DNA of 64,000 nt from Lysobacter avium (GTDB taxonomy: Bacteria; Pseudomonadota; Gammaproteobacteria; Xanthomonadales; Xanthomonadaceae). The first letter of the stretch is position 1. The number at the start of each line of letters is the position of its first letter. Position numbers and translations under genes: made by a program. Shown here in pieces: positions 17,901 through 31,323 of this stretch. Below the pieces are notes generated by a model that saw nothing but the letters and a program-made list of their open reading frames with translations, ran no database searches and was not told the DNA's origin. The DNA is taken from NCBI RefSeq assembly GCF_015209745.1, contig NZ_CP063657.1, positions 1,612,001 through 1,676,000 on the forward strand, read 5' to 3'.

Positions 17901-19971
17901 TCGCGACCTGGCGCCAGGTCAGGCCGGCAGCGAGGATCAGGCGGTTGAAGCCGTCATTCTCGGCCTCGCCGCGCCAGGTGCGGGAAAACGCGTCCTCGAA
18001 GTTGTCACCGATGCCCTCGACGTCGACATCCGGCGTGCCGGTCTCGACCTCGAAGTCCTGGATGTAGACCACCTCGCCGCCGGCGTGCAGGCGGTAGGGG
18101 TGCTCGGCAATCACGCGCAGGCCCATGTTCTCCATCATGGGCAGTGCGTCCGACAGCGAGATGTCGTCGTGCTGGCGGTAGAACTTGAAGCGCAGGCCGC
18201 CGGTGCCCGGGCGGCTGCGGTACAGGCTCAGGCGCAGGTCCTCGGGGCCCGTCAGCGCGGCCAGGTGTTCCACGTCGGCCGCGGCCACGGGCAGCGAGAC
18301 GTTCTCGATGTAGCCCGCCGGCAGCGCGTTGCCGAACGTGGCTGCCATCTCCAGACCGCGCTCCTCGCCATGGCGCTCGGCGAGCACGCCGGCCAGGTCG
18401 TCGCGCCAGTCGCGGACGATTTCCGCCAGTTCCGCCTCGATGACGGCGTTGTCCACCTGCGGCATGCCTTCCACGCCCAGTGCGCCGGGTTTGGGGCGGA
18501 CCAGCACGTGCAGTTGGGCCAGCGGCGAGTCGCTCAGCATTACGGTGGTATCAATGTGCTCGCCATGCAGTTCGCGCTTGAGCATCGCCTCGATGCGCAG
18601 GCGCACGTCGGTGTTGAAACGCTCGCGCGGGATGTAGACCAGGCCGGAGAAGAACCGGCCGAAACGGTCGCGGCGCAGGAACAGCTTGCTGCGCACGCGC
18701 TCCTGCAGGCCGAGGATGCCGGTGGCGGTCTTCAGCAGCTCCTCGCCGCTGGACTGGAACAGCTCGTCGCGCGGCAGCGTCTCCAGGATGTGGCGCAGCG
18801 CCTTGCCGCTGTGGCTGTCATCGGCGAAGCCCGAGTGGCGCATGACGTAGTCGTGGCGCTCGCGCACCAGCGGGATGTCCCACGGGCGACGGGTATAGGC
18901 GCTGGAGGTGTACAGGCCCAGGAATCGTTCCTCGCGCACCGGCTTGCCGTTGTCGTCGAAGCTCAGCACGCCGATATAGTCCATGTAACCGCGGCGGTGC
19001 ACGGTGGCGCGCGCGTTGGTCTTGGTCAGGATCAGCGCATCGACCGAGCCCGAGTTGGGCATGCGGGTCGCCGCCAGCGACGAGAGCGAGCGCGGCTTGT
19101 GGTTGTCCTTGCCGCGCAGCAGGCCCAGGCCGCTGCCCTTGACCGCGCGGAGCACGTCTTCGCCGCCCTGCTCCACCACGTCGTACTCGCGGTAACCCAG
19201 GAAGGTGAAGTGGTTGTCGGCCACCCAGTGCAGGAATTCGCGGCCCTCGTTGCGGCCCGCGTCGTCCACCGGCAGGGTGCGATTGGCCAGGTCGTCGGCC
19301 ACTTCCAGCATCTTGCCGCGCATCTCGCTCCAGTCGGCGACGATCGCGCGCACGTCGTCGAGCACCGTCGCCAGCTTCTTCTCGATACCCGCCATCGACG
19401 CCTTGGACTGGCGGTCGATCTCAAGGTGCATGATCGACTCGGGCTCGCCTTCGCCGATTGCCGTCAGCTTGCCGGCCTTGTCGCGCGTGACCGGTACCAC
19501 CGGATGGCCGAGGACGTGCACGCCGATATCGGCTTCCGCCAACGCCATCGATACCGAGTCGACCAGGAACGGCATGTCATCGTTGATGACCTGCAGGACT
19601 GTGTGCGCTGACTCCCAACCATGGCTGTCCAGGGTCGGATTGAACAGGCGGATCTTGGCCGCGCCCGGCTTGCGCTGACCGGCGAAGTCGAGCATGTCCA
19701 CCGCAAGTGCGGCCCAGCCCTGGGTGGAGTGCTGGGACCACTCGTCATCACCCATGCGCTCGTAGAACGCCTTGGCAAACGACTCGGCCTGGGCCTGATC
19801 CTTCCTGGCGTCCTGCTTGCGGACCACACCCAGGACCGTGTCGAGCGAGACGTGGCCTGCCGCGGAAGCCTCCCCCGCGGTTTTTGCGACAGCGGTGCTG
19901 GTCGCGCCCTTGGGGGCGGAAGCGGATTTCTTGCCGGTGCGGCGGGCGGGGGTTTTGCTTTCAGTGCTCAT
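14947..19971 (-). CDS. gdhB: NAD-dependent glutamate dehydrogenase, large (about 180 kDa) class
   Basis: 1674 residues, the size of the large bacterial NAD-GDH class. The enzyme oxidises glutamate to 2-oxoglutarate and ammonia, feeding the TCA cycle. The N-terminal regulatory region contains [10 protein letters not shown] and PRDELFQSS; the catalytic region has [41 protein letters not shown] (seen as [11 protein letters not shown]), GNGMLLS and [12 protein letters not shown]. The first 38 residues are a Lys/Ala/Ser/Thr-rich extension without domain content. GTP/amino-acid regulation is known for the family but not visible here. The acyl-CoA dehydrogenase gene lies 91 nt upstream on the same strand. 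A strong terminator follows. Confidence 0.95.
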   Translation of the reverse strand: MSTESKTPARRTGKKSASAPKGATSTAVAKTAGEASAAGHVSLDTVLGVVRKQDARKDQAQAESFAKAFYERMGDDEWSQHSTQGWAALAVDMLDFAGQRKPGAAKIRLFNPTLDSHGWESAHTVLQVINDDMPFLVDSVSMALAEADIGVHVLGHPVVPVTRDKAGKLTAIGEGEPESIMHLEIDRQSKASMAGIEKKLATVLDDVRAIVADWSEMRGKMLEVADDLANRTLPVDDAGRNEGREFLHWVADNHFTFLGYREYDVVEQGGEDVLRAVKGSGLGLLRGKDNHKPRSLSSLAATRMPNSGSVDALILTKTNARATVHRRGYMDYIGVLSFDDNGKPVREERFLGLYTSSAYTRRPWDIPLVRERHDYVMRHSGFADDSHSGKALRHILETLPRDELFQSSGEELLKTATGILGLQERVRSKLFLRRDRFGRFFSGLVYIPRERFNTDVRLRIEAMLKRELHGEHIDTTVMLSDSPLAQLHVLVRPKPGALGVEGMPQVDNAVIEAELAEIVRDWRDDLAGVLAERHGEERGLEMAATFGNALPAGYIENVSLPVAAADVEHLAALTGPEDLRLSLYRSRPGTGGLRFKFYRQHDDISLSDALPMMENMGLRVIAEHPYRLHAGGEVVYIQDFEVETGTPDVDVEGIGDNFEDAFSRTWRGEAENDGFNRLILAAGLTWRQVAMLRAYAKFLLQVGVPFSQSYVEETFARYPVLARLLVELFEARFDPSTGSEDKADIKAGQALLQQQVERLSGGDETVLAALAPVVAARGGKREAQTEAASTALMTLLDRVSSLDEDRILRSFMDVIEATLRTSYYQCGVGGADCGYVAYKFDSALVPDLPKPRPYREIFVYGPRVEGIHLRFGPVARGGLRWSDRREDFRTEVLGLVKAQMVKNTIIVPVGAKGGFIVKRPPSDRAALQAEGVACYQMFINGLLDISDNLVDGKVVHPDNVVRHDGDDAYMVVAADKGTARFSDIANAISADHNFWMGDAFASGGSVGYDHKGMGITARGAWESVKRHFRALGVNTQKEDFTAVGIGDMSGDVFGNGMLLSKHIRLVAAFDHRHIFLDPDPVAATSYKERQRLFKLAGSSWDDYKRELISEGGGVFPRSAKSIDLTAQVKAVLGIDESIKSMSPNELMSAILKAPVDLLWNGGIGTYIKASTESHADVGDRGNNGLRIDGRDVRCKVIGEGGNLGMTQLGRIEAAQAGALLNADFIDNSAGVGTSDREVNIKILLNEQVKLKKLTLPARNKLLAEMTDELAGLVLVDNYRQNQAISLMERMSAPRLGSKQHFIQTLESQGLLDRQIEYLPSDAEFADRKARGLGLTRPELAVLLSYSKLVLFQQLVDSDVPEDPYLSKELVRYFPKPLQAKYAKAMEGHRLKREIIATAITNSMVNRMGATFTLRMQEDTGRSPGEIAEAYTIAREALDARALWAQIDALDGKVLESVQIDALQTIWTLLRTVTRWLLSRPGPMPEITKGMARFGDGFKAVHAALPETMSPVRREKFNAQLAEWKAKGVPSALAEHLAALPVLEFACDIIEIANARKVSALEASRAYFDLGAAFQLPWLHEQINALPVEGRWQALARGAMRDELAAQQRALVGQILAGGGKKPAAAKIEAWLARDDQGVRFTLSMLAELVNQKNLDYPTVSVAVRRLAQLAEAAA

Positions 19972-19996
19972 GCGAATGTGGTTTCCAATGCAGTGA

Positions 19997-20018
19997 GGCC
20001 CGCGTTTTCACACGGGCC
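19997..20018 (-). terminator. Hairpin between the acyl-CoA dehydrogenase and GDH genes
   Basis: On the minus strand GGCCCGTG and CGCGGGCC pair around a six-base loop (one G.T pair). There is no T-tract, so it may be a weak or Rho-linked terminator, or a 5'-UTR structure of the GDH messenger. Confidence 0.3.
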
Positions 20019-20062
20019 AAGGCTCAGGAGTCAGTACACCAGATGGGTGTGGGCGTGCATTT

Positions 20063-21223
<1,161 letters not shown>

Positions 21224-21333
21224 GTCCGCACCTCTGGCTGGTAAACGATCCGCCAATTGTAGCCCTGCGCGGCAATTAAACCGAACCGGCAGCGGCGACC
21301 GTGCTTGACCTGCGCACCACCCGTCATCACACT

Positions 21334-21351
21334 TATCGCTGCATCGCGATA
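21334..21351. promoter_or_regulatory. Inverted repeat before the SahR-like regulator
   Basis: TATCGC-N6-GCGATA, a perfect palindrome, ends at the ribosome binding site region of the ArsR-type regulator. Its position between two divergent genes and its A/T-flanked form suit an ArsR-family operator, so autoregulation of the regulator-metH operon is likely. The link is inference. Confidence 0.5.
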
Positions 21352-21362
21352 GGTGGATGAAT

Positions 21363-22349
21363 ATGGATCTGGAAGGCTGGTCGTCACGGCTCAAGGTGTT
21401 TGCCGACGCGACACGGGTGCGGTTGCTCACATTGCTGGAACGTGAAGAGCTCACCGTTGCGGAGCTTTCGGCCATCACCCGGCTGGCCCAGCCGCGGGTA
21501 TCCACGCATCTGGCGCGCCTCAAGGATGCCGGACTGGTGCGTGACCGGCGCGCCGGCGTGTCAGCGTACTACCGCTTCGACGAGGCGGCACTTGATCCCG
21601 CGCAACGCGCGCTGTGGAACACCCTGCGCGAGGGCAGCGACGATCCGTTGCTGCGACAGGACGCCGAGCAGGTCCGCCAGGTGCTGGCGATGCGGGCCGC
21701 CGACCAGAACTGGGCCGACTCGGTCGCCGGCGACATGGAGCGACACTACTCTCCCGGCCGCACCTGGGAAGCGATGGCGCGTTCCGCCCTGCCGCTGCTG
21801 GAGACCGGCGACGTGCTCGACGTGGCTTCCGGCGATGGCGTGCTGGCCGAGTTGCTGGCGCCACACTCCCACCGCTACGTCTGCCTGGATTCCAGCACCA
21901 AGATGGTGCTTGCCGCCTCCGAGCGCCTGCGACGGCTGGAAAACGTCGAGGTCCAGGAAGGCGACATGCACGAGCTGCCTTTTGCCGATGCCAGCTTTGA
22001 CCTGGTCGTGTTGATGCACGCCCTCTCGTACGCCGACCATCCCGCCGAAGCCGTCGCGGAGGCGGCACGGGTGCTGAGGCCCGGCGGTCGCCTGCTGCTG
22101 ACCAGCCTGGCCGGGCACGGCCACCGCTCGGTGGTGGAAGCGTACGGCCACGTCAATCTCGGCTTTGCGCCGGCCGAGCTGCGCAACATGGTCGGCAAGG
22201 CCGGGCTGGGAGTGGAGAGTTGTGAGGTCGTCACCCGGGAGCGACGCCCGCCGCATTTCGAGGTGATCGCGCTGCTCGCCCGCAAGCCCTCCGCTGATAC
22301 GCAATCGAAAGCGCGCACGACGCGCAGCAAGACCGGGGCAAAATCGTGA
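21363..22349 (+). CDS. SahR-like regulator: ArsR helix-turn-helix fused to SAM-methyltransferase fold
   Basis: 328 residues from ATG 21363, which has AGGTGG spaced 6 nt upstream; ATG 21357 lies directly against that site and is less likely. Residues 1-75 form an ArsR winged helix ([28 protein letters not shown]). Residues 120-310 form a class I methyltransferase fold with the SAM-loop LDVASGDG (152-159) and [14 protein letters not shown]. This architecture matches SahR regulators, which sense S-adenosylhomocysteine and control methionine-cycle genes (family knowledge). Its TGA overlaps the GTG of the first metH gene by 4 nt. The C-terminus is a basic tail. Confidence 0.85.
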   Translation: MDLEGWSSRLKVFADATRVRLLTLLEREELTVAELSAITRLAQPRVSTHLARLKDAGLVRDRRAGVSAYYRFDEAALDPAQRALWNTLREGSDDPLLRQDAEQVRQVLAMRAADQNWADSVAGDMERHYSPGRTWEAMARSALPLLETGDVLDVASGDGVLAELLAPHSHRYVCLDSSTKMVLAASERLRRLENVEVQEGDMHELPFADASFDLVVLMHALSYADHPAEAVAEAARVLRPGGRLLLTSLAGHGHRSVVEAYGHVNLGFAPAELRNMVGKAGLGVESCEVVTRERRPPHFEVIALLARKPSADTQSKARTTRSKTGAKS

Positions 22350-23446
22350 ATACCGAACTGCCATGGCTGAATCCCGCCCGCGCGGACGCCCTTCAGGCGC
22401 AACTGCGCGAGCGCATCCTGGTGATCGACGGCGCGATGGGCACGATGATCCAGCGACACGGGCTGGAGGAAGCCGACTACCGCGGCGAGCGGTTCGTCGA
22501 CGGCTACGACCGCGAGCACGACATGCCCGACCACGTGCACGGCGCCGACTGCGGCTGCGCCCGCGACCAGCGCGGCAACAACGACCTCCTGAGCATCAGC
22601 CGTCCCGACCTGATCCTGGATATCCATACCGCCTACCTGGCCGCCGGCGCCGACATGGTGGAGAGCAACACCTTCAACTCGACCCGGACCTCGCTGGCCG
22701 ATTACGGACTGCAGCACCTGGCGCGCGAGTTGAACGCGGCCGGAGCGCGGCTCGCCCGCGCCGCCTGCGACGCCGCGGAACGGGAGACGCCCGGTCGGCA
22801 GTGCTTCGTGATCGGTGTCATCGGCCCGACCAGCCGTACCGCGTCCCTGAGTCCGGACGTCAACCGCCCCGGCTTCCGCGCGACGAGTTTCGATGACTTG
22901 CGCCTGGCCTACCGCGAGGCGGCCGAGGGCCTGATCGATGGCGGCGCGGACGTGCTTATGGTGGAAACCGTGTTCGACACCCTCAACGCGAAGGCGGCAC
23001 TGTTCGCCATCGCCGAGGTCTTCGAAGGGCGCGGCGCCCGGCTGCCGGTGATGGTCTCGGGCACGATCACCGATGCCTCCGGCCGCACCCTCTCTGGCCA
23101 GACCGCCGAAGCGTTCTGGTACTCGCTGCGGCACGCGCGCCCGCTGTCAATCGGCCTCAACTGCGCGCTGGGCGCGAAGGAGCTGCGGCCCCACGTGGAC
23201 ACCCTGTCGCGGATCGCCGAGGTCGCGGTCAGCGCGCACCCGAACGCCGGCCTGCCGAATGCCTTTGGCGGCTACGACGAGACCGCCGAGGACACCGCCG
23301 GCATGCTGCGCGAGTTCGCCGAATCGGGCCTGCTGAATTTCGTCGGTGGCTGCTGCGGCACCACCCCCGAACACATCGCGGCGATCGCCGAGGCCGTGCG
23401 CGGCCTGCCGCCGCGGCAGCCACCCCGCATCGCCGACGTGGCTTGA
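22346..23446 (+). CDS. metH: Methionine synthase, homocysteine-binding module (split MetH, part 1)
   Basis: 366 residues from GTG 22346, translationally coupled to the regulator (GTGA overlap). It covers only the N-terminal S-methyltransferase barrel of MetH: it starts [17 protein letters not shown] and carries the three zinc ligands C273 (LNCALG), C336 and C337 ([11 protein letters not shown]). It binds and activates homocysteine for methylation. The remaining MetH modules are in the next gene, so the two proteins must work together. From memory this split is usual in xanthomonads, so it is natural and not a frameshift: the gene ends in a proper linker and the next has its own ribosome binding site. 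Confidence 0.95.
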   Translation: MNTELPWLNPARADALQAQLRERILVIDGAMGTMIQRHGLEEADYRGERFVDGYDREHDMPDHVHGADCGCARDQRGNNDLLSISRPDLILDIHTAYLAAGADMVESNTFNSTRTSLADYGLQHLARELNAAGARLARAACDAAERETPGRQCFVIGVIGPTSRTASLSPDVNRPGFRATSFDDLRLAYREAAEGLIDGGADVLMVETVFDTLNAKAALFAIAEVFEGRGARLPVMVSGTITDASGRTLSGQTAEAFWYSLRHARPLSIGLNCALGAKELRPHVDTLSRIAEVAVSAHPNAGLPNAFGGYDETAEDTAGMLREFAESGLLNFVGGCCGTTPEHIAAIAEAVRGLPPRQPPRIADVA

Positions 23447-23456
23447 GGTTTAAACG

Positions 23457-26144
<2,688 letters not shown>

Positions 26145-26197
26145 GGTTTTTTTCGCGACCTGCAGGCCTTCGCCAATCATCCCGATGCTGGATAGAC

Positions 26198-26287
26198 GGG
26201 AGCGGAGGCCATGGGGTGTGAAATAAAGGAGGAGGCACCAGCTTCATCGGTGCCGGGGGACATTCACACCCCATGGCCTCTGCTCCC
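26198..26287. repeat. Large palindrome (25-bp stem) between metH and the DUF2058 gene
   Basis: Two 25-base arms (26198-26222 and 26263-26287) are inverted complements with a single G.T pair. The 40-base loop itself contains a second hairpin, GGCACC-N9-GGTGCC (26234-26254). It sits between two convergent genes, so it could end transcription from both sides, but it lacks a T-tract and is far longer than a normal terminator. It has the look of a mobile palindromic element (REP/ERIC-like or a MITE). No target-site duplication was recognised. Confidence 0.8.
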
Positions 26288-26314
26288 GGCGCTCCCGGCG
26301 CTCCGGCGCAAATA

Positions 26315-26989
26315 TCACCAGACCAGATCGTCAGGCACCTGATACTGCGGGTCCGCGTAAGGGTCGTCGGCCGCCGGGGCGTCCGGGTCGACCTTCAGCG
26401 CGACCGCCGGGGCGAACACCTGCTCGGCCTCGGCCAGCAACGCCGCATCGACCAGCAGGTAACGGCCGTCGGTCTGCAGCACGCCCAACTCGCCGGCATT
26501 GAGCGCTTTGAGCTGCTCGGCAGTGACGTGGATGCGCTTGATCTTCCCGCCGTACTCGAAGTGCCGGGCGATGTCCGCGTCGGCGGAATTCAGCGCCTTG
26601 CCCTGCACCAGCTGGGTCAGTTTTGCGCGCGCTTCGCGCCGCTCGCGGGCCGCATCCTGCTTGGCCTTTTCCGCCGCGATGCGCTCGTCCTTCTCGCGCT
26701 GGGCGCGGATCGCGTAGGCCTTCGCCAGGTCGATGTCCTCGCGCGAGCGCGCCGGGTTGCGGGGCGGACGCGCCTGTCCCGGTGCACCGGGGCGCTGCCG
26801 CTTGTCGGACGGTTTGGCGACCCGGCCTTGCGCCGCCGGATTTCCCCGCCGCTCTGCGCCGCGCCCTGCCCCGACACTGCCGCCTTTGCGCTCCGGGCTG
26901 CCATCGCGCTTCTTCGCGGGACGGCGCTCGGGCTCGGGCGCAGGCTTGAAGCCAAGGCCCATCAACTGATTGCGCAGGGTGTCATTCAT
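26315..26989 (-). CDS. DUF2058 family protein (YaiL-like)
   Basis: 224 residues. The N-terminus NDTLRNQLMGLGFKP is the hallmark of the DUF2058/YaiL family. Residues 20-90 are a basic, Pro/Gly/Arg-rich disordered stretch, followed by a charged helix (AKAYAIRAQREKDERIAAEK, typical) and a C-terminal domain with RHFEYGGKIKRIHVTAEQ and YLLVDAALLAEAEQVF. The family is annotated as nucleoprotein or polynucleotide-associated but has no proven role. It is convergent with metH, across the palindrome, and lies downstream of slyX on the same strand. Confidence 0.9.
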   Translation of the reverse strand: MNDTLRNQLMGLGFKPAPEPERRPAKKRDGSPERKGGSVGAGRGAERRGNPAAQGRVAKPSDKRQRPGAPGQARPPRNPARSREDIDLAKAYAIRAQREKDERIAAEKAKQDAARERREARAKLTQLVQGKALNSADADIARHFEYGGKIKRIHVTAEQLKALNAGELGVLQTDGRYLLVDAALLAEAEQVFAPAVALKVDPDAPAADDPYADPQYQVPDDLVW

Positions 26990-27031
26990 GGTGTTCTTCA
27001 GCAGACAGGAGACGGCAGATGGGTCGCGCGC

Positions 27032-27271
27032 TCAATAATGCGGCGGTGGGGGCTCGCCCGCCGGATCGGCGGAATGCGGATTTGCCGCGACCGACAGGCG
27101 CAGCTGGCGCAGGTCTTCCAGGGCGCGGTGCAGCAGCAACGCGTTGCGCGCCTCCTCGTCGCGGGCGGCGGCCAGCGCATCACTGAGCTCGCCCAGATGA
27201 TGCTCCTGGAACGAGAGCCGGGTTTCCAGGTCGACCAGGCGCTGCTCGACTCTGGGATCGGGACCGGTCAT
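27032..27271 (-). CDS. slyX: SlyX family protein
   Basis: 79 residues from ATG 27271, which overlaps the ugd stop by 4 nt (ATGA). The protein is a coiled coil ([19 protein letters not shown]) with the typical SlyX ending PPPHY. Its function is unknown; E. coli slyX neighbours slyD. Coupling to ugd here looks positional. A longer in-frame extension upstream is antisense to ugd and is not used. Confidence 0.9.
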   Translation of the reverse strand: MTGPDPRVEQRLVDLETRLSFQEHHLGELSDALAAARDEEARNALLLHRALEDLRQLRLSVAANPHSADPAGEPPPPHY

Positions 27272-28629
27272 GCGACCACTCCAGGCGACCCGGAACGCGT
27301 CAACGAGCGACCGCGGCCGATCCCGTAGTAGGCGATGCCGGCTTCCTCCAGCTCTGCGGGATCGTAGAGATTGCGCCCGTCGAAGATCACCCCATCGCCC
27401 AGTGCACTGCGGAGGCGGCCAAAATCGGGGCTGCGGAACTGCTTCCATTCAGTGATCACGATCAACGCGTCGGCGCCTTCCAGCGCGTCGTACTCCGAAT
27501 CGCAAAGGACGAGGTCGCCGCGCTCGCCAAAGATGCGCTGCGCCTCGCTGGACGCCTCCGGATCAAACGCGCGCACCTGCGCACCGGCAGCCCACAGCTG
27601 CTCCAGCAGGCGCCGGCTGGGAGCCGCGCGCATGTCGTCGGTGTTGGGCTTGAACGCGAGCCCCCACAGGGCGAACGTCTTGCCGGCGAGGGTGTCGCCG
27701 TAATGGCGCTGGACCAGTTCAAACAGGTGTTCCTTCTGGCGCTCGTTGACCGCCTCCACCGCGTCCAGCAGTCGCGGCTGCAGGCCGTGCTGGTGCGCGG
27801 TGCGGGCAAGCGCCTGGACGTCCTTGGGGAAGCACGAGCCGCCATAGCCAGCACCGGGATAGATGAACTGCCAGCCGATGCGCGGATCCGAGCCGATGCC
27901 CTGGCGGACCATTTCCACGTCCGCGCCGACGCGTTCGGCGATCGTGGCAATCTCGTTCATGAAGCTGATCTTGGTCGCCAGCATCGCGTTGGCCGCGTAC
28001 TTGGTCAGCTCCGCGGAACGCACGTCCATCACCACGAAGCGCTCGCGGCTGCGCACGAAGGGCGCGTAGAGACGGCGCATTTTCTCGGACGCTTCCACAT
28101 CCCCGGTCCCGATGATGATCCGGTCCGGGCGCATGAAGTCGTTGACCGCGTCGCCTTCCTTCAGGAACTCGGGGTTCGACACGACCGTGAAGTCGATATC
28201 CACGCCGCGCCGCGCGAGCTCATCGGCAATGGTCGCGAGTACCTTGTCAGCCGTACCGACCGGCACCGTCGACTTGTCGACGACCAGCGTCGGCTCCTCC
28301 AGGTACTGACCGATCGTCCTGGCGACCGCGAGCACGTATTGCAGGTCGGCGCTGCCGTCCTCGTCGGGCGGCGTGCCCACCGCGATGAAGATCACCTCGG
28401 CATGCGCAATGGCCTGCACCGGATCGCTGGTGAAGTGCAGGCGTCCGGCGTCGTGGTTGGCGCGCACCATCGGCGCCAGGCCGGGCTCGAAGATCGACAC
28501 CTCGCCCCGCTTCAGGCCATCAACCTTGGCCTGGTCGATGTCCACGCAGACCACCTCATGGCCGACTTCTGCCAGACAGGTGCCGGTGACCAGACCGACA
28601 TAGCCGGTGCCGAAAATACTGACGCGCAT
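27268..28629 (-). CDS. ugd: UDP-glucose 6-dehydrogenase
   Basis: 453 residues from ATG 28629 with a good AGGAG site. The N-terminal NAD motif is [11 protein letters not shown]; the catalytic cysteine is C266 in GGSCFPKD; the C-terminal UDP-binding domain contains [16 protein letters not shown]. It oxidises UDP-glucose to UDP-glucuronate with two NAD+, supplying uronic acid for exopolysaccharide or LPS. It is followed immediately by slyX. No polysaccharide cluster is adjacent. Confidence 0.96.
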   Translation of the reverse strand: MRVSIFGTGYVGLVTGTCLAEVGHEVVCVDIDQAKVDGLKRGEVSIFEPGLAPMVRANHDAGRLHFTSDPVQAIAHAEVIFIAVGTPPDEDGSADLQYVLAVARTIGQYLEEPTLVVDKSTVPVGTADKVLATIADELARRGVDIDFTVVSNPEFLKEGDAVNDFMRPDRIIIGTGDVEASEKMRRLYAPFVRSRERFVVMDVRSAELTKYAANAMLATKISFMNEIATIAERVGADVEMVRQGIGSDPRIGWQFIYPGAGYGGSCFPKDVQALARTAHQHGLQPRLLDAVEAVNERQKEHLFELVQRHYGDTLAGKTFALWGLAFKPNTDDMRAAPSRRLLEQLWAAGAQVRAFDPEASSEAQRIFGERGDLVLCDSEYDALEGADALIVITEWKQFRSPDFGRLRSALGDGVIFDGRNLYDPAELEEAGIAYYGIGRGRSLTRSGSPGVVA

Positions 28630-28686
28630 GATGTTTCTCCTGTCCCGACCGCGGGAAGACCAGCCCGAAGCCGGGGTGCGGAGCGG

Positions 28687-29466
28687 CTATTCGCCCGCGT
28701 TGTCCTTGACGATGTCGAGCAGCTCGACTTCAAACACCAGCGCGGCATTCGGACCGATCGCGCCGCCCGGGGTACCGATTTCCCCATAGCCCAGCTCGGA
28801 AGGGATCCAGAAGCGGTACTTGCTGCCCACCGGCATCAACACGATGCCTTCCTGCCAGCCGGGAACGACCTGCTGCAACGGAAGGTCGGTCGGCTCACCG
28901 CGGTCATACGAGCTGTCGAAGGTCTCACCGTCCAGCAACGTGCCCTTGTAGTGGACGTTGACCACGTCATCCACGGTCGGCTTGGGGCCAGTACCCTCCT
29001 CCAGTACCTGGTACTGGAGGCCCGAAGCAGTCACCACCACGCCCGGCTTCTTCGCGTTCCCGGCCAGGAATGCCTCGCCTTCTGCCTTGTTCGCATCCCC
29101 GATGGCGGCCGCCTCGGCGGCGCGCTTGGCCTGCAGCTTCTGGCCAAAGGCCTCCGCCACCTGCGCCGCCTGCTCGTCGGTCATCAGCGACTCGCCGCCG
29201 TCCAGCTCGGTCTTGATCGCCTTGGCCAACGTGTCCACATCGACCTCGTCCTTGACCTGCTCCAGCGCCTTGGCCAGGTCCAGGCCGATCATGTAGCTGA
29301 CCTGTTCTTTCTCTGTGGCCAGGCCCTTGATCTTCAGCGGCTGGCCCTGGGCGGCGGAGGAGTCGGCAGCGTCGGCTTTCGGCGTGGCCTTGTCATCGGA
29401 CTGGCAGGCCACCAGCACGAGTGCCATGGACGCGGCAAGCAGCGCGGTACGGGAAAAATGGATCAT
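28687..29466 (-). CDS. FKBP-type peptidyl-prolyl isomerase lipoprotein (Mip/FkpA type)
   Basis: 259 residues. A lipoprotein signal with lipobox LVAC puts the lipidated cysteine at C21. One FKBP_N dimerisation domain (VSYMIGLDLAKALEQV to about residue 120) precedes an FKBP_C catalytic domain with VNVHYKGTLLDGETFDSSYDRG and FWIPSELGYGEIGTPGGAIGPNAALVFEVELL (landmarks YGEIG and FEVELL). It should act as an envelope proline isomerase and chaperone anchored in a membrane. It follows a paralogue (29541-30530) on the same strand with a hairpin between them. The start at ATG 29466 fits the signal peptide. Confidence 0.94.
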   Translation of the reverse strand: MIHFSRTALLAASMALVLVACQSDDKATPKADAADSSAAQGQPLKIKGLATEKEQVSYMIGLDLAKALEQVKDEVDVDTLAKAIKTELDGGESLMTDEQAAQVAEAFGQKLQAKRAAEAAAIGDANKAEGEAFLAGNAKKPGVVVTASGLQYQVLEEGTGPKPTVDDVVNVHYKGTLLDGETFDSSYDRGEPTDLPLQQVVPGWQEGIVLMPVGSKYRFWIPSELGYGEIGTPGGAIGPNAALVFEVELLDIVKDNAGE

Positions 29467-29490
29467 GGAATCTGGACTCCTTGGGGCAAG

Positions 29491-29516
29491 ACGCCCCGGT
29501 ACAGGGACCGGGGCGT
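29491..29516 (-). terminator. Hairpin between the two FKBP genes
   Basis: A perfect 10-bp stem, ACGCCCCGGT/ACCGGGGCGT, with a six-base loop lies in the 74-nt gap. It has no T-tract, so it may be a partial terminator or a processing hairpin that sets unequal expression of the two isomerases. Confidence 0.5.
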
Positions 29517-29540
29517 TGGCAATGAAAGGAAGGATACGTC

Positions 29541-30530
29541 CTACTTGATGATTGCCTGCAGTTCGACGTCGAATACCAGGGTCGCATTCGGCCCGATCGG
29601 ACCGCCCGGCGTGCCCTTGCTGCCGTAGGCCAGATCGCCCGGAATCCAGAAGCGGTACTTGGCGCCGACCGGCATCAGGCCCAGGCCTTCCGTCCAGCCC
29701 GCGATGACCTGGTTGAGCCCGAACTCGGCCGGCTCGCCGCGCTTGTAGGAACTGTCGAACACCGTGCCGTCCAGCAGCTTGCCTTCGTAGTGGACCCGAA
29801 CCTGGTCGGAGGGCAGCGGACGCTCGCCCGAACCCTGGCGCAGCACCATGTACTGCAGGCCCGAAGGCGTGGAGAACACTCCCTTCGCCTGCTTGTTCTC
29901 GGCAAGGAACTTCACGCCTTCGCTGCGGTTGGCCTCGCCGTTCACCTTGGCCTGCGCCGCCATCTCCCCCTGCTGCTTCTCGGCCTCGCCCTGCATCTTC
30001 TGCGAGAAGCTGTCGCGCACCGCGTTGAGCTGGTCATCGCTGAGGGCGAGCTTGTCGCCAGCGAACGTGGCGCGAACGCCCTGCAGCAGCTCCGGAAGAT
30101 CCAGCTCACCCTTGATGGGCGCGAGGTTGCGGCCAACATCAGCCCCGACCAGGTAGGCGACCTTCTGCTTGTCCACTTCGGGAATCCTGGCGTCCGCAGG
30201 TGCCTTACCCGCCCGCGAGGCGATGCGCATCATCAGGGCCTGGCCGACCTCCTGCACCTCGCCCTCGGCGATCAGCGGCGGCTTGCCATTGAATGCGTTG
30301 CTGATGGCGCGCTCGAAAGCGGCCAGGTCGATGTCCGCAGCGGCGGGGGTGATGGAACGGGCGATGTCATGGCCAACCATGTAGCTGACCTTGGCGCGAT
30401 CGGTGTTGAGCAAATTCTTCTCCTGGGCTGGAGCGTTCTGCGCAGCGGCAGCAACGGGAAACGCCACCGTGGCACCCAGCAGCGAAACGGTGGTGAACAA
30501 CACGGCACTGCCGCGCAAGAAAGCCTTCAT
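29541..30530 (-). CDS. Periplasmic FKBP-type prolyl isomerase with duplicated N-terminal domain
   Basis: 329 residues from ATG 30530, with AGGAG upstream; a longer in-frame extension is ignored. A signal peptide spans residues 1-30 (AAAA before Q31). Two FKBP_N-like units follow in tandem: about 44-105 ([16 protein letters not shown]) and 122-190 ([16 protein letters not shown]), so the dimerisation module is duplicated. The FKBP_C domain covers about 220-329 and retains [19 protein letters not shown] and [15 protein letters not shown]. The downstream paralogue has only one N-unit and is a lipoprotein. The role is presumably outer-membrane protein folding in the periplasm. Confidence 0.93.
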   Translation of the reverse strand: MKAFLRGSAVLFTTVSLLGATVAFPVAAAAQNAPAQEKNLLNTDRAKVSYMVGHDIARSITPAAADIDLAAFERAISNAFNGKPPLIAEGEVQEVGQALMMRIASRAGKAPADARIPEVDKQKVAYLVGADVGRNLAPIKGELDLPELLQGVRATFAGDKLALSDDQLNAVRDSFSQKMQGEAEKQQGEMAAQAKVNGEANRSEGVKFLAENKQAKGVFSTPSGLQYMVLRQGSGERPLPSDQVRVHYEGKLLDGTVFDSSYKRGEPAEFGLNQVIAGWTEGLGLMPVGAKYRFWIPGDLAYGSKGTPGGPIGPNATLVFDVELQAIIK

Positions 30531-30619
30531 CCGGATTGCTCCTGTAGGTCGCCGGGGTGGCGGCGAAAAACGCCTATTGTCGCGGTCGCGGTGCCGCGGG
30601 GCAATCACGAGCGGACCTG

Positions 30620-30662
30620 TTGACGGCATGTGTTTCGGTGTTATAGTCGCATACAACACCGA
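30620..30662 (+). promoter_or_regulatory. Promoter and YtrA operator of the ytr operon
   Basis: A -35 box TTGACG (30620-30625) and a -10 box TATAGT (30642-30647) are spaced 16 nt. Across the -10 lies an inverted repeat with 8-bp arms, TCGGTGTT (30635-30642) and AACACCGA (30655-30662). Its core is GGTG-N16-CACC, the motif I recall for Xanthomonas YtrA. Repressor binding there would block RNA polymerase, so autorepression of the operon is expected. Confidence 0.8.
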
Positions 30663-30686
30663 CTGACCTATTGCGGGGACGGCACC

Positions 30687-30944
30687 ATGAACCGGAAGTT
30701 CAACAACTCCTTGTCTGCCCTGACCATCACCGGCGCGATGCTGGTCACGACGGTGGTGTTCGGCCTGAGTCCTCTGGATGTCGAGCGTTCCACCCAGCCT
30801 GCAATAGCGAGCGTTGATGGTAATGCATCGGCCACTCACCGCCGGGAATCTTCCGCACCACCGGTTTCCCGCGCTACTGGCGGTTCCGTCCCGTTCAGGC
30901 ACGCACTGCTGATGCCCTACTTCTCATTTGTTCCACGGGGATAA
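30687..30944 (+). CDS. Small predicted exported or membrane protein, first gene of the ytr operon
   Basis: 85 residues from ATG 30687, with GGGGA upstream and the YtrA-controlled promoter 40 nt away. It begins with a basic start and one hydrophobic segment ([19 protein letters not shown]), compatible with a signal peptide or single membrane helix. The remainder is polar and rich in Ser, Ala and Arg, with no known domain. The stop is 4 nt before the ytrA start, so it belongs to the operon. I do not recognise the family. It could also be a leader whose translation matters more than its product. Confidence 0.6.
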   Translation: MNRKFNNSLSALTITGAMLVTTVVFGLSPLDVERSTQPAIASVDGNASATHRRESSAPPVSRATGGSVPFRHALLMPYFSFVPRG

Positions 30945-30948
30945 CCCA

Positions 30949-31323
30949 ATGACAGAAGTCCAATGGAGCGACGGCGCTCCGATCTATCGGCAACTGAAGG
31001 AGCGTGTCGTGGCAATGATGCTCGATGGCGAGCTCAAGCCCGGCGATGCGCTGCCGTCGGTCCGCCAGGTCGCAGCCGACTATCAGCTCAATCCGATCAC
31101 CGTGTCGCGCGCCTACCAGGAGCTGGTGGACGAGGCACTCGTCGAAAAGCGAAGGGGTCTGGGTATGTACATGACTGAAGGAGCAGCAGAGAAACTCCTG
31201 GCAAGCGAGCGCGAACGGTTCCTGACCGAGGAGTGGCCCCTGGTGCTTGAACGCATCACCCGCCTGGGTCTGAACCTGGAGCAGCTGGTAACCGCGGACC
31301 CCAACAAGGCAGGTACCCGATGA
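30949..31323 (+). CDS. ytrA: GntR-family repressor, YtrA subfamily
   Basis: 124 residues from ATG 30949. An N-terminal GntR winged helix (PIYRQLKERVVAMMLDGEL, then LPSVRQVAADYQLNPITVSRAYQEL) is followed by a short helical tail of about 45 residues, the length that defines YtrA-type GntR proteins. These repress an ABC transporter operon including themselves. The palindrome over the promoter at 30635-30662 is its likely site. It overlaps the ATPase gene by 4 nt (ATGA). Confidence 0.93.
   Translation: MTEVQWSDGAPIYRQLKERVVAMMLDGELKPGDALPSVRQVAADYQLNPITVSRAYQELVDEALVEKRRGLGMYMTEGAAEKLLASERERFLTEEWPLVLERITRLGLNLEQLVTADPNKAGTR

Noticed and set aside
14806..19611. 1601-residue open frame on the plus strand opposite NAD-GDH
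   Set aside because: It is the antisense of a well-conserved gene. Its length reflects GC-rich codon structure, and the translation is Arg/His/Gln/Leu-rich without domains.
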